Assembly (NCBI GenBank): GCA_022457155.1
Contig: JAJGOT010000170.1
Span: 124,001-188,000 of the forward strand
Origin: Cladopsammia gracilis
Taxonomy: Eukaryota > Cnidaria > Anthozoa > Scleractinia > Dendrophylliidae
DNA: 64,000 nt
Reading direction: 5' to 3'
Shown here: positions 31,641-43,944 of the stretch, one piece after another
How the letters are laid out: every line of letters starts with the position of its first letter
How positions within the stretch are numbered: the first letter of the stretch is position 1
Translations under genes and position numbers: made by a program
The notes under the pieces: model-generated
Seen by the model: the letters and a program-made list of their open reading frames with translations, nothing else
Told to the model about the DNA's origin: nothing
Databases searched by the model: none

Positions 31641-32500
31641 TCGGCAATTTTCAATACTATTTTATTCGGAGTAGTCGTACCAGTTATAGACAAAAAAATT
31701 AGATGCACCGCTTTGCAAATACGCATTAAATTCTATTTCTTCAATTGGGCTAAAATGTAGAATACCCGGTCACTTATTTGCATGTCATTGAATATAAATG
31801 GTTTCTTTTGTCTTCAAATACCTCGTTCTACCAAACGTTTAAGGATATGTAAATAAGTGGCTGCTAGGTATTCTAAAATCGCTTCTTATTTTGTGATGTT
31901 TATAAATAAATACAATTTGCAGACGCTACAAGCGCTCCGCGCTGCAATTAGGATAAAAAAATCGCCAAGCCTTCCAGAAGCAGAAAATCACGGAATTCTG
32001 ATAAGCGTTTAACTCTTTTATTCAAGGGAAAGACATTTTCATTCAAGGAAATATGAGTTGCATTAAAGACCATTAAAACGTTTTGACCTTTAGAAAAAAA
32101 TATTTTCGATTCATGGTCATGAAGAAACACCTCGCGATCGAATTACATTTCACACGCGATCGAATTACATTTCACAGGCACACAAAATTTGCATGAAACG
32201 AAGCCTGGAAAAAACTAATGGCAAAATCAAAGCAGTTATTTAAGGAACTAGCTTTATAGAAAAATTTCATTTTGATTTGGTCTTGAAATGACAAGGTTTT
32301 TTTTTCCATGATGCGTCATGTAATATTTATTTTTAAAATGTTTCACCAATTTAATTTATTGTACTCATCACCACAGTTTTGACATTATAAAAGCAGAAGC
32401 TTCTGAATGCGATTACATGTATTTTTTTTTTCATTACCTGTATGTTTTGGGCTTCCAAAAATTAATTGGAAATCCGGTCAGTAGGAGGGGTCTCTGGGCT
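31640..32500. other. Stretch without recognised genes
   Basis: AT-rich DNA. A CGATCGAATTACATTTCACA segment is tandemly doubled at about 32133-32178. No coding signal. Confidence 0.5.
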
Positions 32501-32529
32501 CTTTGAAATCCAGGCGGGAGGAGGACATG

Positions 32530-32900
32530 GTGGGCCAGGAAATCCGGGTGGATGGGGGGGGGGGGGGGGGGGGGTCAAAAAATCTTGCCATCCGTCGGTG
32601 GGGGGGGGATTCTTTCTGGAATAACCCAATGTAATACAAATAATTCACGGTTTGGGAAGTATTAGACAAGTGTAGGTTTGATCAGGAATCAATAAATTAA
32701 ATATTCAAAGCGAGTACGTGTACAGAAAAATTGGTAGCTTCAATCAACATGTCTTGAGCGATGGTGCAATGTGTGTCACGCAAAATTCGTTGAGGGGGGG
32801 GGGAGGGGTGCGTGACCCATTTTAAATATGGTAAACGGTAAAACTTTCTTACGCAAGCGCATGAGTGTAGGCTACAACAGTAGCCTCTTGTTTTGGCCAA
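32530..32900. repeat. Dispersed repeat family B with G-tracts (related copies inverted at 41.3-42.4 kb)
   Basis: Contains G16-18 tracts near 32556-32573, GAATCAATAAATTAAATATT, GTGTCACGCAAAATTCGTTG and GTGCGTGACCCATTT. The inverse of these blocks appears at 41375-41520. Short AAATATTTAATTTATTGATT pieces also appear near 41670 and 42330. Confidence 0.65.
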
Positions 32901-33042
32901 AGATCAGTCACTTGATCAGAAAAAATGACCGCCAAGATCCCCTCACAAGCCCATATCATGCAGCCTTACAACTTAATTGCTTCATGCTTTTCCTTTCTTA
33001 AGGCCAAGGCATAAAAAGAACTATGAATAAATGTTTCATCAC

Positions 33043-34797
33043 TCATAGTAAGCTTTTAATGAACTTCTTTGGTACTTTTAACAAGGAAGCTTGTGCCCTT
33101 GTCCCAGCGCCTGGCATAGGTTCATCTGCTTCTTTCCATTCATTGCTTTTAAAGTCAAAGCATTCCACACTTTCCAGGCACAGATCTGTATCCTCTCCAC
33201 CAAAAATGTATACCACGTTATCCACACTCACAATTCCACAATTACACCGTGGAGTGATAGGACCGGATACCAGGCTCCATTCATTAAGATGTGCATCAAA
33301 TATTTCACAAGTTTGTTCAACAGCTGTTTCACTGTTATCACAATATCCCCCAATGACTAAAATTTTCCCACAAGCATTTACTGCTGCAGCATGCTTACGG
33401 GCATTTGCCATATCTGGAACCTTACTCCACTGGTTGATTAATGGATCATAGCTTTCAACACTCTTCAGAGAGGTATGGCCATCAGAACCTCCAATCGCAT
33501 ATATAAGATCCTCTAGAACAACTGCACAGTGACCATTCCGGCAGGTTTCCATTGATGCTAACTGCTTCCATTCATTACACATTGGATTGTACTTATGAAC
33601 TTCACATATCACGTCAAAGAGGTCTTGATCATTCACATACATCCCACCCATTAAATAAAGTTCTTCATTGAATGATGTCAATGCACAGCCTGTGTGACTG
33701 CAAAGAAGTGTTTTTCTTGACCTCCATGCATTTTCTTGTGGGTTATAACAACTAACTTTGGTAGTTTGACTATCCAATCCATACAAAAGTCCTCCACAAA
33801 CAGTAGAAACGAACCAAATGCACTCTTTTGAAATGCAAGAGCGAGGTATGGGAGCAAGAGATGCCCATTTCTTATTAGAAAGGACGAAACAACCAGTATC
33901 TAAAACCTCTCCAAAGTCGGGGTCTCCACATGTAATAATTACCACATGTTCTTCATTCTGGATGGATGTGCGATGTTTTAGCAACTTGCCTAGGAACCGA
34001 TCCGGGAAGACGAAAAAGTCCAGTCCATTATACAATATATTCGAACAGATGGGATTCTTTATGATCAGCTCATCTTTATTTAAAATCTTCTGCAGGCTGT
34101 ATTTTGACATGGAGAACAACCTCAAACATTTCAACAGATCAGGAAGAAAACATTCTCTTGATGATAAATCATGCTTGACCCACGCCATCACTGCTTCATA
34201 AACTTCTTCTTTGGAAATATTCAGTTCGTCTTCACACATCAAACCTCGCACTTTCTCAAACTCAAGCGATAGAAAATGCTCTGATTTCACGAAGGAAACG
34301 AAATGTTGGCATTTGTATTTCACGGCCGCTTGGCTGAGCAAGTCACAGTTGTACTGAGAAGCAAAAGATTCCATCGCTAAACAATTGGAAGCATTTATTG
34401 ATTCCCCTAAGAACTGTGCAGCTTTTGTTTTCAAACTTGGAATGACCAAGTAGTCAGAGGCGACGACAAGATCTTGTGCGTTGGAAGAGCTCATGCTTGC
34501 TTCCCCAGTGTAAATGAATTGCAGTACTGTAGCAATCGTGTTTGACTTCATGTCGTTTAGCTCCACTAAATTACTCTGGTTTTCTTGCACTTGTAACTCA
34601 CTGGAAAACAGAGCCTTGAAGTAATCGCTCGTAGCAGATAACACATTCTTGTGAGCGGGGAAATCATGTCCTTCGACTCGAACAGTTGTGTCGCATAGAA
34701 AGTTCGCCTTTCTAAGCTCGTCTAATTTATGGAGTATTTGTTCTTTAAATATCTCGTCAGTGACTTTGGTTTGCAGCTGTTCATTTTGACCTTCCAT
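33043..34797 (-). CDS. BTB-BACK-Kelch (KLHL-type) protein, single exon
   Basis: A 584-codon uninterrupted ORF with an ATG at 34797. Residues about 25-130 form a BTB domain (FLCDTTVRVEGHDFPAHKNV, then FKALFSSELQ, VLQFIYTGEA). Residues about 140-245 are a BACK domain (ASNCLAMESFASQYNCDLL; SKEEVYEAVMAWVKHD). Residues about 290-575 contain Kelch repeats marked by GG pairs (YLMGGMYVND, YAIGGSDGHTSLKSVESYDP, LVIGGYCDNS, YIFGGEDTD). KLHL proteins are Cullin-3 substrate adaptors: BTB/BACK bind CUL3 and the Kelch propeller binds substrate. Length is typical of the family. The orthologous vertebrate subfamily cannot be assigned by eye. It may be a retro-copied or naturally intronless cnidarian member. 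Confidence 0.92.
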   Translation of the reverse strand: MEGQNEQLQTKVTDEIFKEQILHKLDELRKANFLCDTTVRVEGHDFPAHKNVLSATSDYFKALFSSELQVQENQSNLVELNDMKSNTIATVLQFIYTGEASMSSSNAQDLVVASDYLVIPSLKTKAAQFLGESINASNCLAMESFASQYNCDLLSQAAVKYKCQHFVSFVKSEHFLSLEFEKVRGLMCEDELNISKEEVYEAVMAWVKHDLSSRECFLPDLLKCLRLFSMSKYSLQKILNKDELIIKNPICSNILYNGLDFFVFPDRFLGKLLKHRTSIQNEEHVVIITCGDPDFGEVLDTGCFVLSNKKWASLAPIPRSCISKECIWFVSTVCGGLLYGLDSQTTKVSCYNPQENAWRSRKTLLCSHTGCALTSFNEELYLMGGMYVNDQDLFDVICEVHKYNPMCNEWKQLASMETCRNGHCAVVLEDLIYAIGGSDGHTSLKSVESYDPLINQWSKVPDMANARKHAAAVNACGKILVIGGYCDNSETAVEQTCEIFDAHLNEWSLVSGPITPRCNCGIVSVDNVVYIFGGEDTDLCLESVECFDFKSNEWKEADEPMPGAGTRAQASLLKVPKKFIKSLL

Positions 34798-35105
34798 GAC
34801 CCTTCCAAAAGAACATCCGCGTGTTTTGCGTTACAAGAATCAAATGTAACGATTATCGGTTACGGCAGCATTCACCTTGAGCAAACTGTTCACATGGGGC
34901 CCACACAAACTGTGAACTGAATTTAGCGATTTGAAGGTTTTTGCGTCGGTGAATATGACAACTACAGCTTGCTAAGCTTGTACCCTGGCTTGTGACAGAT
35001 GGTTAATTAATGAATAGAGAAAGAAAGACGCATTTTTTACCATATGTTAAACTATATTTACATTTTTCTGATATGCTTTGGATACAAAAATCATTGTGGG
35101 ATTAT
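34798..35105. other. Upstream region of the KLHL gene
   Basis: No recognisable core promoter element or coding sequence. It presumably contains the KLHL promoter. The AT-rich stretch near 35040-35110 borders the next foldback. Confidence 0.35.
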
Positions 35106-35109
35106 TTTT

Positions 35110-35575
35110 TTTGTACTTCAACTCTTGTCGATAATAGACGAGTGTGGCCTCAGGGGTTTGTCAGATGGTCTGAGGTCGCTCGCACTCACTCCCTCCTCTT
35201 TTTGTAAAGTTTTTACCCAATTCAGCTTTTCAGTTGTAAACAGTATGACTAAATAAACATTGTCTATCTGTCTATCTCTGTCTCTGATGTCCTTTGTTTG
35301 AGGGATTGTTCTTGACGTCACCTGACCGAGTCCACCAATCAGGAGTGGTTATCGGTTATTAGTTGTATTTTCCATCAGGAACTGATTTCAGGAATGGATT
35401 GAGCTTACTCTGATTGGTGGAAATATCCAGCAGTCAGATAACGTCAATAACAATCCCTCAAACAAAGGACATCAGACGAGGAGAGGAGGGAGTGAATGCG
35501 AGCGACCTGGGACAGTCTGAGAAACCACTGAGGCTAGACTCGTCTATTATGAAAAAGAGTTGAAGTACTGGGGAA
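35110..35575. repeat. Foldback element with about 130-bp arms
   Basis: The left arm (GTACTTCAACTCTTGTCGAT, then ATAGACGAGTGTGGCCTCAG, CTCACTCCCTCCTC) is repeated inverted on the right (about 35455-35575). An inner pair of GATGTCCTTTGTTTGAGGGA segments lies at about 35287 and 35452. The loop holds GACGTCACC. Non-coding. Confidence 0.8.
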
Positions 35576-37814
35576 TACTGACATTTACGCTTACGACAGA
35601 TGATTTTAAGTAATGATCCGCATAAGAGGTAAAGTGCTAACGGCAATGCACGATGGAATGTCAACTTTTTTCATTGTTACAACTGGTGATCTCATAGGCC
35701 TAGACTCAAAGACCGCTAAAAAGTTAGGTTTCAAGGTGCATTTTGTTTGATTTTTTAGAGGTTTCATGTAATTTAAGACCCAATCGCAAAACATGCAAAT
35801 TTTTAAAGAAATTGTATTTGAGGAACTTCATCAAAGAAGCAAAATTATTAGCTATTGTCTTCTGCTATTTTGATTGGTTAAGCACGAACATTTCCTAAAA
35901 TTTATCTGACGCAAATGGATATTTTTTATTTTTATACTGAAATATAATTATAAACCATTAGCTCCTCCCCTATTCTTGAAATCAAAGACATTCTCATGTG
36001 AGAAAGAGCCAATGCCGCAGAACAATGAACTTTACTGTAGTTCTTATGTGGAGCGTTCTTAAAAATTCCAAGAATAAAAAGCTTTAGGGCCGATTTACAC
36101 GGTACAACTTTGTTGCATGCGACATGCTTACGGCATGCTTACGACATGACTTGAGCTGATTTAAACGGAGTAATTCGTGTTGTAAGCATGTCGTAAGCAT
36201 GTTTTAAGTGTGTCGCATACGACAAAATTGTACTTTTAGTGTGTAAATCGACCCTTAGATATGCTGAAAATGGTTAAAAAAAAAATGCAAAATGAACAAT
36301 TCTTTGGCTAAACTCCCCATCTACACTTATGGCTTTAATAGCCTGATACCGGTTTATAACGTAAAACTCTTTTCATTTTCATCAATTTATTTGCAGTTGT
36401 AAAGCAGGTTTCCAAAGTCATGCTATGACAAATTAAATGTAAATAATGAAAACTGTAAAACAAATAATTTGCACAGGCTTCGAACACCTCAAACTCCATT
36501 GTAGGTTATTTGAAAACAAAATGATAAAATTCATGATATCACCCGTGTTTTTGTCTGTATCCCGCTCTTTTCACAGTTCACACTGCAAATTAAAAATTCT
36601 TTTCATATGTATTTTTTTTTTCTTTTAATTATCTTGGGAACAGCTATTAAAAATGTTCACGTCACGTTGTGAAATGACGGCAAGAGTTTATGGAAGGAAA
36701 ACCTCTTAACTTCCAAGGATTTTGTTAGTTAGACTGGAAAGTCAATTTAAACACCTGCTTGTCTGGAAAGAACGCATAAATTCAGGTTAAGTCTTTATGG
36801 AAATTGTTTTTTATTAAAGGAAAGCCAAATCAACATGTTTAAAAGTTGATTATCCAAAACCACAATACATTCAGAAGGGGCGACTGACACTTTTTCGCTG
36901 CGTAAAAAGAGAACATGAAAAATAACAAATTAAAACAGTAACAATATTGAAGTTTGCATGCATGTTTTTTTACATCAGATTCAACCATAAAAGTAAGAGT
37001 TTCAGATCACGCTTTTCAAAAAATGTTGGTGACATTTCTTACGTATTTCTTAGTCTACTGGCTACCCTAATTGAAGCATGGTAAACATATAAGAAAAACT
37101 CTCCTCCAACTAATATTAAAAAAATTAACTGTGAAAAACTTATCGCCTTAAAAGTATAATTGCTTCGTTGCTTCTGGGTAGAAGGTTTCTTGGCGCCATG
37201 GCATATATTTTTTTTGTGCATTTCAAATGATATATTTGCAAAATTTGCTCGTTGGTATAAGCATATCATGTACACTGAGAAAAGCAAGTTCATATTCATT
37301 CTCATTTAAAAAGTAATTTAAAGTCAACACAAAGCTAAATTTTTTTTATGGTATTTATTGACTGTGAATAACTAAATTCCATTTTAAAAGCCCTGACTGA
37401 GATTTGGAAAACGTGATAATTTTACGACTTATATAAGGGCAGATAATTTCCTGTTCTTATGCCTTTTCCCATTGATGACTCGAATTAATTGAAATTTTCC
37501 TGACATTTCCAATTGAAAACATTGAAAAACAACACGGAAGGATCGTCAATCCACCCCGCAAACCTTATAATAACTGATTTCACCAGTTTTTAAACCGACT
37601 AAGACATAAAAACTACTTTACTTGATTCAAATCAACGAGGAAGGAACAGGCTTTTAGCCAGAAATTGAAAAGTGGCCGTCCAGAAGATATATTCCATCAT
37701 AATTTTTTAAAAGATTAGGTGCAATTTTCATGAATTTCTTCAAAAAGTGGGCGTCCACAGGACCCTGGACGCCCTGCTGGCTAAAAGCTTGGGAGGGAAA
37801 TAATACGTTTGGCT
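35576..37814. other. Stretch downstream of the GPCR gene without recognised genes
   Basis: Apart from the MITE at 36087-36254 and a short inverted pair (GGCTTTTAGCCAG near 37649 and CTGGCTAAAAGC near 37778), nothing stands out. Frames are short and AT-rich. Confidence 0.5.
36087..36254. mobile_element. GCATGCTTACGACATG-word MITE with TTA target duplication
   Basis: TIR GGGCCGATTTACAC left and GTGTAAATCGACCC right; TTA at 36084-36086 and 36255-36257. The 168-bp interior repeats CATGCTTACGACATG-like words in both orientations. Confidence 0.8.
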
Positions 37815-38759
37815 TTATTTACAAGAAACTTTTCGAAAAAGTCTTTGAAAAGCTCGTCTGAAGTCTCTTCGAAACAAGCTATAGGCTATCGGATTAGTAG
37901 CAGTGCTGAATAATGACATAACGCTAGCGAATGTGTCCGCTGCTGCTGGAACGATTTCGTGATTCCATGTTACCGTTTTGATAAGGCGCACTACGCTGAA
38001 AGGCGTCCACGAGAGAATGAATAAAACAACAACAAAGGTTATTGTTCGAAAACCCTTAAATCTATAGTTTCTCCAAGCGTAACGTCCTGAAATGGAGTTA
38101 TTTGCTTCTCTCGAAGTGATTGTGTTTATTCGCCTTCCTTGTTGCCGTACAACTGTGACGATGCGAAGGTAGCAGAAAATTATCACGGTCGATGGGACCA
38201 ACACGCATAACACGATTGTAATAATACTGTAAGTTATGACTCGCGCTTTCCACGTATCACCCGTTCCACTGAAATTGTATGTACACATTGATTCATATTC
38301 GCCATATCGGAACCAACCTAACACGGCACAAGGTATTGTAAACACCACCGCCCATAACCAGCAGAAAGCTATCGCGGTGAAAACTCTTTTCGTTGTCACG
38401 TTCGATCTGTACTTTAGAGGGTAAAAAATCGCATAATATCGATCCCAGCTTATAAAAGCTAGGGTTTCAAGCCCAACGATTGCTAAACTGTAATAGACAA
38501 ACGCTGTTGCTTGGCACCAGGCATCGCCAAAAATCCAGTGGCCATCTATTAATGCAGCAATACAAAATGGTATCACAAATGTTCCCGTGAATAGATCAGC
38601 GACAGCAAGGTTAAAAAGGAAATAATTTGACTGTTGTTGACGGAGATCCTTGTCGAAGTAAATCGCTAAACAAACCAAAGTGTTCCCCACAAAACCAAAG
38701 AAGAAAATAAACGAAAGAATTGTAGCGAAAACGCATCCTTCCTCAGTCGTTAGCAGCAT
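37815..38759 (-). CDS. Class A (rhodopsin-family) G-protein-coupled receptor, intronless
   Basis: A 314-codon ORF with an ATG at 38759. Seven hydrophobic segments are visible. TM1 has GNTLVCLAIY; TM2 has FNLAVADLFTG; TM3 follows DAWCQ and ends in the DRYYAIFYPL form of the DRY motif. TM4 has CWLWAVVF; TM5 has LCVLVPSTVIIFCYLRI; TM6 has LFILSWTPF; TM7 has NPIAYSLF (NPxxY). Cys in DAWC and in ESMC of loop 2 can form the conserved disulfide. The retinal-binding Lys position (six residues before the NPxxY Asn) is Leu, so it is not an opsin. The N-terminus is short. Ligand is unknown; amine-, melatonin- and opsin-like cnidarian receptors are the nearest general type. The stop codon overlaps an AATAAA hexamer. 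Confidence 0.9.
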   Translation of the reverse strand: MLLTTEEGCVFATILSFIFFFGFVGNTLVCLAIYFDKDLRQQQSNYFLFNLAVADLFTGTFVIPFCIAALIDGHWIFGDAWCQATAFVYYSLAIVGLETLAFISWDRYYAIFYPLKYRSNVTTKRVFTAIAFCWLWAVVFTIPCAVLGWFRYGEYESMCTYNFSGTGDTWKARVITYSIITIVLCVLVPSTVIIFCYLRIVTVVRQQGRRINTITSREANNSISGRYAWRNYRFKGFRTITFVVVLFILSWTPFSVVRLIKTVTWNHEIVPAAADTFASVMSLFSTATNPIAYSLFRRDFRRAFQRLFRKVSCK

Positions 38760-39682
38760 TTCTAGCCTAATTATGTACCGGTGTCAATGTTGCCATCTGT
38801 GTGATGTGTTGAGAAGATAATTCTGGATTTATATGAATGAACCGGAATGAATATTATATACACGAGACTAAATAGAGAGAAAGAGAATTAAAAAGAGAAT
38901 GGTATAATTAATCACGTGTGTGCATATGTCAACTGAGAAAAAAAACAAAAATGTTTCAAGACTAATGAAAATTCTAATCCTTTTTGTCACAGTTCAGAAT
39001 GGGGTTTAATATTGAATTTGAGAATAGATTAAAAAGTATCGACTAAATTATTCTTCGTTCTTTTTTTTAGTAAAAGAGATAATTATAAACTGAGAGAACC
39101 TGTTCCAGATAATTTCCAAATTTACTGTGGAGAAATAACCGATGCTTCCCGTGGGTAAGTTTACTTTCTACACCTGCGTTTTAAGAAAATGTCGCACAGA
39201 ACAACCGCAACTTCTCTTGAACAAATATTTTGTTTGAATAAGGTAGGCTAGAAGTCTGGAGGGATTATAAGCTTTGGTTGTCATCAGTGAGAAAAGGAAT
39301 GATGCATTATTCATGGCCGTTATCGCTATTCAAATAGCTTGATGGGGATAACTAGAAATTGACTGGCACTGATAAATGATAACAGAGACCACCACGCGCC
39401 TTTTGTTGAGTGAAGCGAGAATGAAGTGACAATTATTAATCTTCCGATTGCGGCTTGGGATCAGTTTGACGCCGTTTTCTGGATAACTGAATGAGCCATA
39501 TATTTAATCAACAATGGCTTATGTCTAACGACAGGTTTCAAAAGTGACGACCCCCTAGCTTCCTTTTAATAAAACAGCCACACCAGAACGAAACTATAGG
39601 TTCCTCATTAAACGCCGGACGTTTTTCGATCGCTGATATTTCAGAAAATCTTTGAATGAAGTTGTCCCTAAAAATGAAATTT
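38760..39682. other. Upstream region of the GPCR gene, no recognised genes
   Basis: AT-rich with purine runs (GAGAGAAAGAGAATTAAAAA near 38875-38900). No protein-like frame. It ends at the hAT-like element. Confidence 0.45.
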
Positions 39683-40037
39683 TAGGGGTGGCGAACGGCA
39701 AATCCGAGACTCGCCGGGACACCGAGACGCTTGTTTCAAAATCCGAGACCGCGACCGCAGCTACGTTATAAAATCCGACCCCGAGACCCAATGCGGGAAA
39801 AAACCGAGCCCGAGACTCAGTGCTAAAAACATCCGATTCAGCTATCAAACAACAAACAAGGATGAAGAATGAGAATGCTTGACAAGAGACCTTGAGGAAA
39901 AAAATCCGAGACTCCGAGACAGAAAAAGCACCAGCCAAACGAGACTTTGAGACTTAAAACAAAAACTGCCGAGATTTCGAGACCGAACGAAAATTTTCCG
40001 AGACCCACGATTTTGAAGGAACCATTCGCCACCCCTA
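39683..40037. mobile_element. hAT-like non-autonomous element with CCGAGAC-word interior
   Basis: The ends are AGGGGTGGCGAACGG and CCATTCGCCACCCCT, flanked by AAATTTT on both sides (7-bp duplication; hAT elements make 8). The interior is rich in CCGAGAC and its variants, so it can fold on itself. The right 218 bp also belong to the 588-bp tandem duplication. No coding sequence. Confidence 0.65.
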
Positions 40038-40995
40038 AATTTTCTAAAGCGCTAAATTCAATGCATGGCTATAAAAATACTAGCCTTAACGTAATCACAC
40101 TGTCGATGAATTTCTTCAAAAGTGGTTACGAAAAAGACGTAAACATCAAACAAGGAAAAAAAAGCAAACTTTCAACTACCCACATAAGCCTCCACTTTTA
40201 AATCTCTACTTTTATTTACAGTTCTCAGATTTCTACACGAGATTAACGAAATGGCGTGAGTCGGTCGTGTATCCTAATACGATATCGACAAAGGCATTCT
40301 GATAAAGGCACTTTTTGTCCGCGGAGATTTCTAGCGTGTATACTTCCTCGAAATCGAAATTTGAATTCGTTGCAATAATCGGATTTGAAATCGTCGCAAT
40401 ATATTAAGTGCTAAAAACATCCGATTCAGCTATCAAACAACAAACAAGGATGAAGAATGAGAATGCTTGACAAGAGACCTTGAGGAAAAAAATCCGAGAC
40501 TCCGAGACAGAAAAAGCACCAGCCAAACGAGACTTTGAGACTTAAAACAAAAACTGCCGAGATTTCGAGACCGAACGAAAATTTTCCGAGACCCACGATT
40601 TTGAAGGAACCATTCGCCACCCCTAAATTTTCTAAAGCGCTAAATTCAATGCATGGCTATAAAAATACTAGCCTTAACGTAATCACACTGTCGATGAATT
40701 TCTTCAAAAGTGGTTACGAAAAAGACGTAAACATCAAACAAGGAAAAAAAAGCAAACTTTCAACTACCCACATAAGCCTCCACTTTTAAATCTCTACTTT
40801 TATTTACAGTTCTCAGATTTCTACACGAGATTAACGAAATGGCGTGAGTCGGTCGTGTATCCTAATACGATATCGACAAAGGCATTCTGATAAAGGCACT
40901 TTTTGTCCGCGGAGATTTCTAGCGTGTATACTTCCTCGAAATCGAAATTTGAATTCGTTGCAATAATCGGATTTGAAATCGTCGCAATATATTAA
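39820..40995. repeat. 588-bp tandem duplication (two apparently identical units)
   Basis: Unit 1 is 39820-40407 and unit 2 is 40408-40995; both start at GTGCTAAAAACATCCGATTC and end in CGCAATATATTAA. All open frames in the two units translate identically. The first unit begins inside the hAT-like element, so unit 2 has only its right half. Confidence 0.93.
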
Positions 40996-41319
40996 GCAGT
41001 GAATACGATTTCAAAGGCCTTTTGCTTTCATCCAAAGTAGTTTATTTCGGTGATGGTGTTACGTCAACATTATCGTTGTTCTTGTGGTTCAAAATATTTT
41101 AGTTGATATAAAATTAAAATGATTGAACGATTTACTTGACCATGTGCGTGGTTGAGTTGGGCCTCTTACAAAGCATACTCAGTCTATCTCATTTTTAACA
41201 GGTACATACGCGTAGGCATCAGCTGAAAGATTTGTTGAACGATAAATGAAACTCAAATGGCTTATTCATGTTTAGTGCCTTACTTTAAGTATTTTTGCCA
41301 TCACCAAAATAACAAGAGG

Positions 41320-42445
41320 CTACACTGGTAGCCTGTACTCATGCGCATGCATAAGAAAGTTTTACGGTTTATTTCAAATGGGTCACGCACCCTTCCCCCT
41401 CAACGAATTTTGCGTGACACACTGAAGAACACGTCAAGACACGTTTTCTGTACTCGCCGTGAATATTTAATTTATTGATTCCTGATCAAATCCACACTCG
41501 TCTAATATTTCCCAAACAGTGACTTCTTTCTGTTACATTTGAAAAGACTTCTTTTAAAAGCAATGAAATCAGTAAACGACTGGGCTATTTTTCAATTTTA
41601 GCAATTCTCAAAAACAGTATTACGCGACCGTCTGTAATGTAAGATTGCGCAACTGGACTCGCTTTGAATATTTAATTTATTGATTCCCGATGAAATACAC
41701 ACTCGTCTTTTATTTCCTAAACCATGAAAAGACTACTTTTAAAAGCAACGAAATCAGTAAACGACCGGGCTATTTTTTTTTAATTTTAGCGAGGCAACGC
41801 GTGTGAATGTGCAAAGCCATAAATGTACAAAGCTTTGCTACATGTATGTAGAATATGTGGAACAAAAAGCTGTACACAGCTTGAACTCGTGGCGTCTTAA
41901 CCTATGGCAGTATTGATTTCCAAGTGTTTTGAGTGCTTTTACGGAGAAACACAGGCTTAAAAAGTCTAAAGTCTAAAAAGTAAGACCACACTACATTTAC
42001 TGCATTCAGTAGCCGACACTTGAAACCACGATCGCTAACTGAAATGGCAAGTTATATAAAACACAAAACTTGCCGGAGCAAAAACCCCACAGCAATAAGC
42101 GGCGAACAGAATATCAAACGGTCATACCCATCCATGAACGCCGTGCATTGTCTTGAAAATTTGCACGCTGTGATTCTTTCATTCGCTTTTCAAGTCAACA
42201 CCGAAGAGATTTTCCGCCATCTAGAAATCAAGAGTGGATCACGAGGTCGCGTCTCAACCAATCAGACCAGCAGTTGAATTTAAAATATATATAGACGCTA
42301 AGACGCGTTGATTTTTCTGTACTCGCTTAAATATGTAATTTATTGATTCCCGATCAAATCCACACTCGTCTATTAATTCCCAAACCGTGAATTATTTCTG
42401 TTACATTTGAAAAGACTACTTTTAAAAGCAATGAAATCAGTAAAA
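41320..42445. repeat. Cluster of family B repeat pieces
   Basis: GGGTCACGCACCCTTCCCCC and AATTTTGCGTGACACAC (41380-41425) are the inverse of 32760-32820. TAATTTATTGATTCC occurs three times (about 41470, 41675, 42335), each followed by ACACTCGTC. TTTTAGCAATTCTCAAAAAC with CAGTATTACGCGACCGTCTG (about 41600-41636) is also found near 17943-17977. Confidence 0.65.
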
Positions 42446-43860
42446 ATAGACATTAATATGGCACGCATTCCACAGTCCATAATCCACAGAAGTCCAGTCC
42501 CGAAGTCCAAATTTTTTAAAATCCGATATAACGACGCCGTTTTCACGTGTGTTTCTATTGTTCTTTCTTCAAAAAAGTCTTGAAATTACTCGCCACAGAC
42601 AGCGAGGACTACTCCGGCGCAGGCATTGTAGAGGATCGGCAGTAAAATGTGGAATCAATTGACAATATGCTTACGAGCGCGATGGATCGATGTTTGGCAT
42701 TTTTGCCTCGGAAGAACTCTGATTAAAAATAGCTCTTATTTCTACAGAATCGCGACAAATTCGGCCTCAAGTTGTATGCTGTGTATAAAAGCAACGTTCA
42801 CTTCGATGGGAGAAATACAGGACTGTCTTATGCACCAATAAGACCAAATTACGGAAAGCGTATGTCATGCGCATGCGTAAGAAACATTTGTCATATATTT
42901 TAATGTACCATGAGAAAAGAAGCAATTTATACTTTAATATTTTAAACAAGATAAGAAGACGTCCGACATGGAGAAGAGTTACTCCTTTCATTCAGTCATC
43001 GTTCCAGCAAACCACGTTACTATTGAATGTTTTATAAATGAAGGCTGTACCACAATGAAGCCAGTCATTCTTGTGAATTTAATATATACCTGACGTGAAC
43101 ATTACTAATGTGAGAAGGGTTGTAGGAGACGCTGTCGTGACACTTCAGTAATGATGTTTTGCCGGAAGTGAGAGTAGCCGGAAGTCTCTAAACCGGAAGT
43201 GCAAAGGGCAAAGCTATAAACCGGAAAGGCACAATTTAAAATATGTGTGCATAAATTTGCATGCAAAATCGTGACACAAAAAATAAGAAAAACAGAGGCC
43301 ATTTTATAACTCATGCCGCTACGCGCATGAGTAATAATTGAGCATTACCACGCTACTAATTGGATGGAAGCCACGTCAAGTTCAGTAACATTTACACTGT
43401 CGTACCACTTAAGCAGAGTCTGCTTAATTATTTAGTAGATTTCTTTTTCAGAAGACATTTAGAATATAGAATAAGTTTATTTACGGCGACATTGGTGTGA
43501 CGTTGATATTTTAACAGAGCCGGATTGACCTTGATCTTGTTATATCTTCAAACAGCGAGTTGAGAGTATAGGATAAGACATTATCTAGAAATGCAAAAAT
43601 ATAAATTAAAGTTCTTGTCATCTGCCATCCACATTTTCTTATCAACTCTTTCAGAAAAGACCCACGACACACCCACGCCATTTAACCTCTTCCTCTATAT
43701 ACATACTGTACATTAATTTTGTATCACGATTCTCAGATACTTTTGAAAGTGTTATTTTTTTCAAGCGCGCGGCCAGAACTAAGAAGGGTGTTATAATAAA
43801 CACTCAATTACTGGTCCAGAGGTAGCCTGTAAAGCAGGCCTATTTGGGGGTCGAACGAGC
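42446..43860. other. Stretch without recognised genes; short inverted copy of a 31-kb repeat
   Basis: GCATAAATTTGCATGCAAAA and GGCCATTTTATAACTCATGC (43248-43320) are inverse to sequence near 31020-31110. GGAAGTC/CCGGAAGTG words cluster near 43165-43200. No protein-like frame. Confidence 0.5.
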
Positions 43861-43944
43861 GCTGCGTTTTAAAGACCGCGGACTGAGGCGAGTCAAAAGA
43901 CGCGATCAAGCCTCCCCACTCCTCCCAGGGTCAAGCCCAAATCA

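Noticed and set aside
37815..38759. GPCR as a cnidarian opsin
   Set aside because: The Lys expected six residues before the TM7 NPxxY Asn is Leu, so no retinal attachment site.
39838..40789. Duplicated short ORFs in two units
   Set aside because: They are identical because of the 588-bp tandem duplication and show no protein-like composition or homology.
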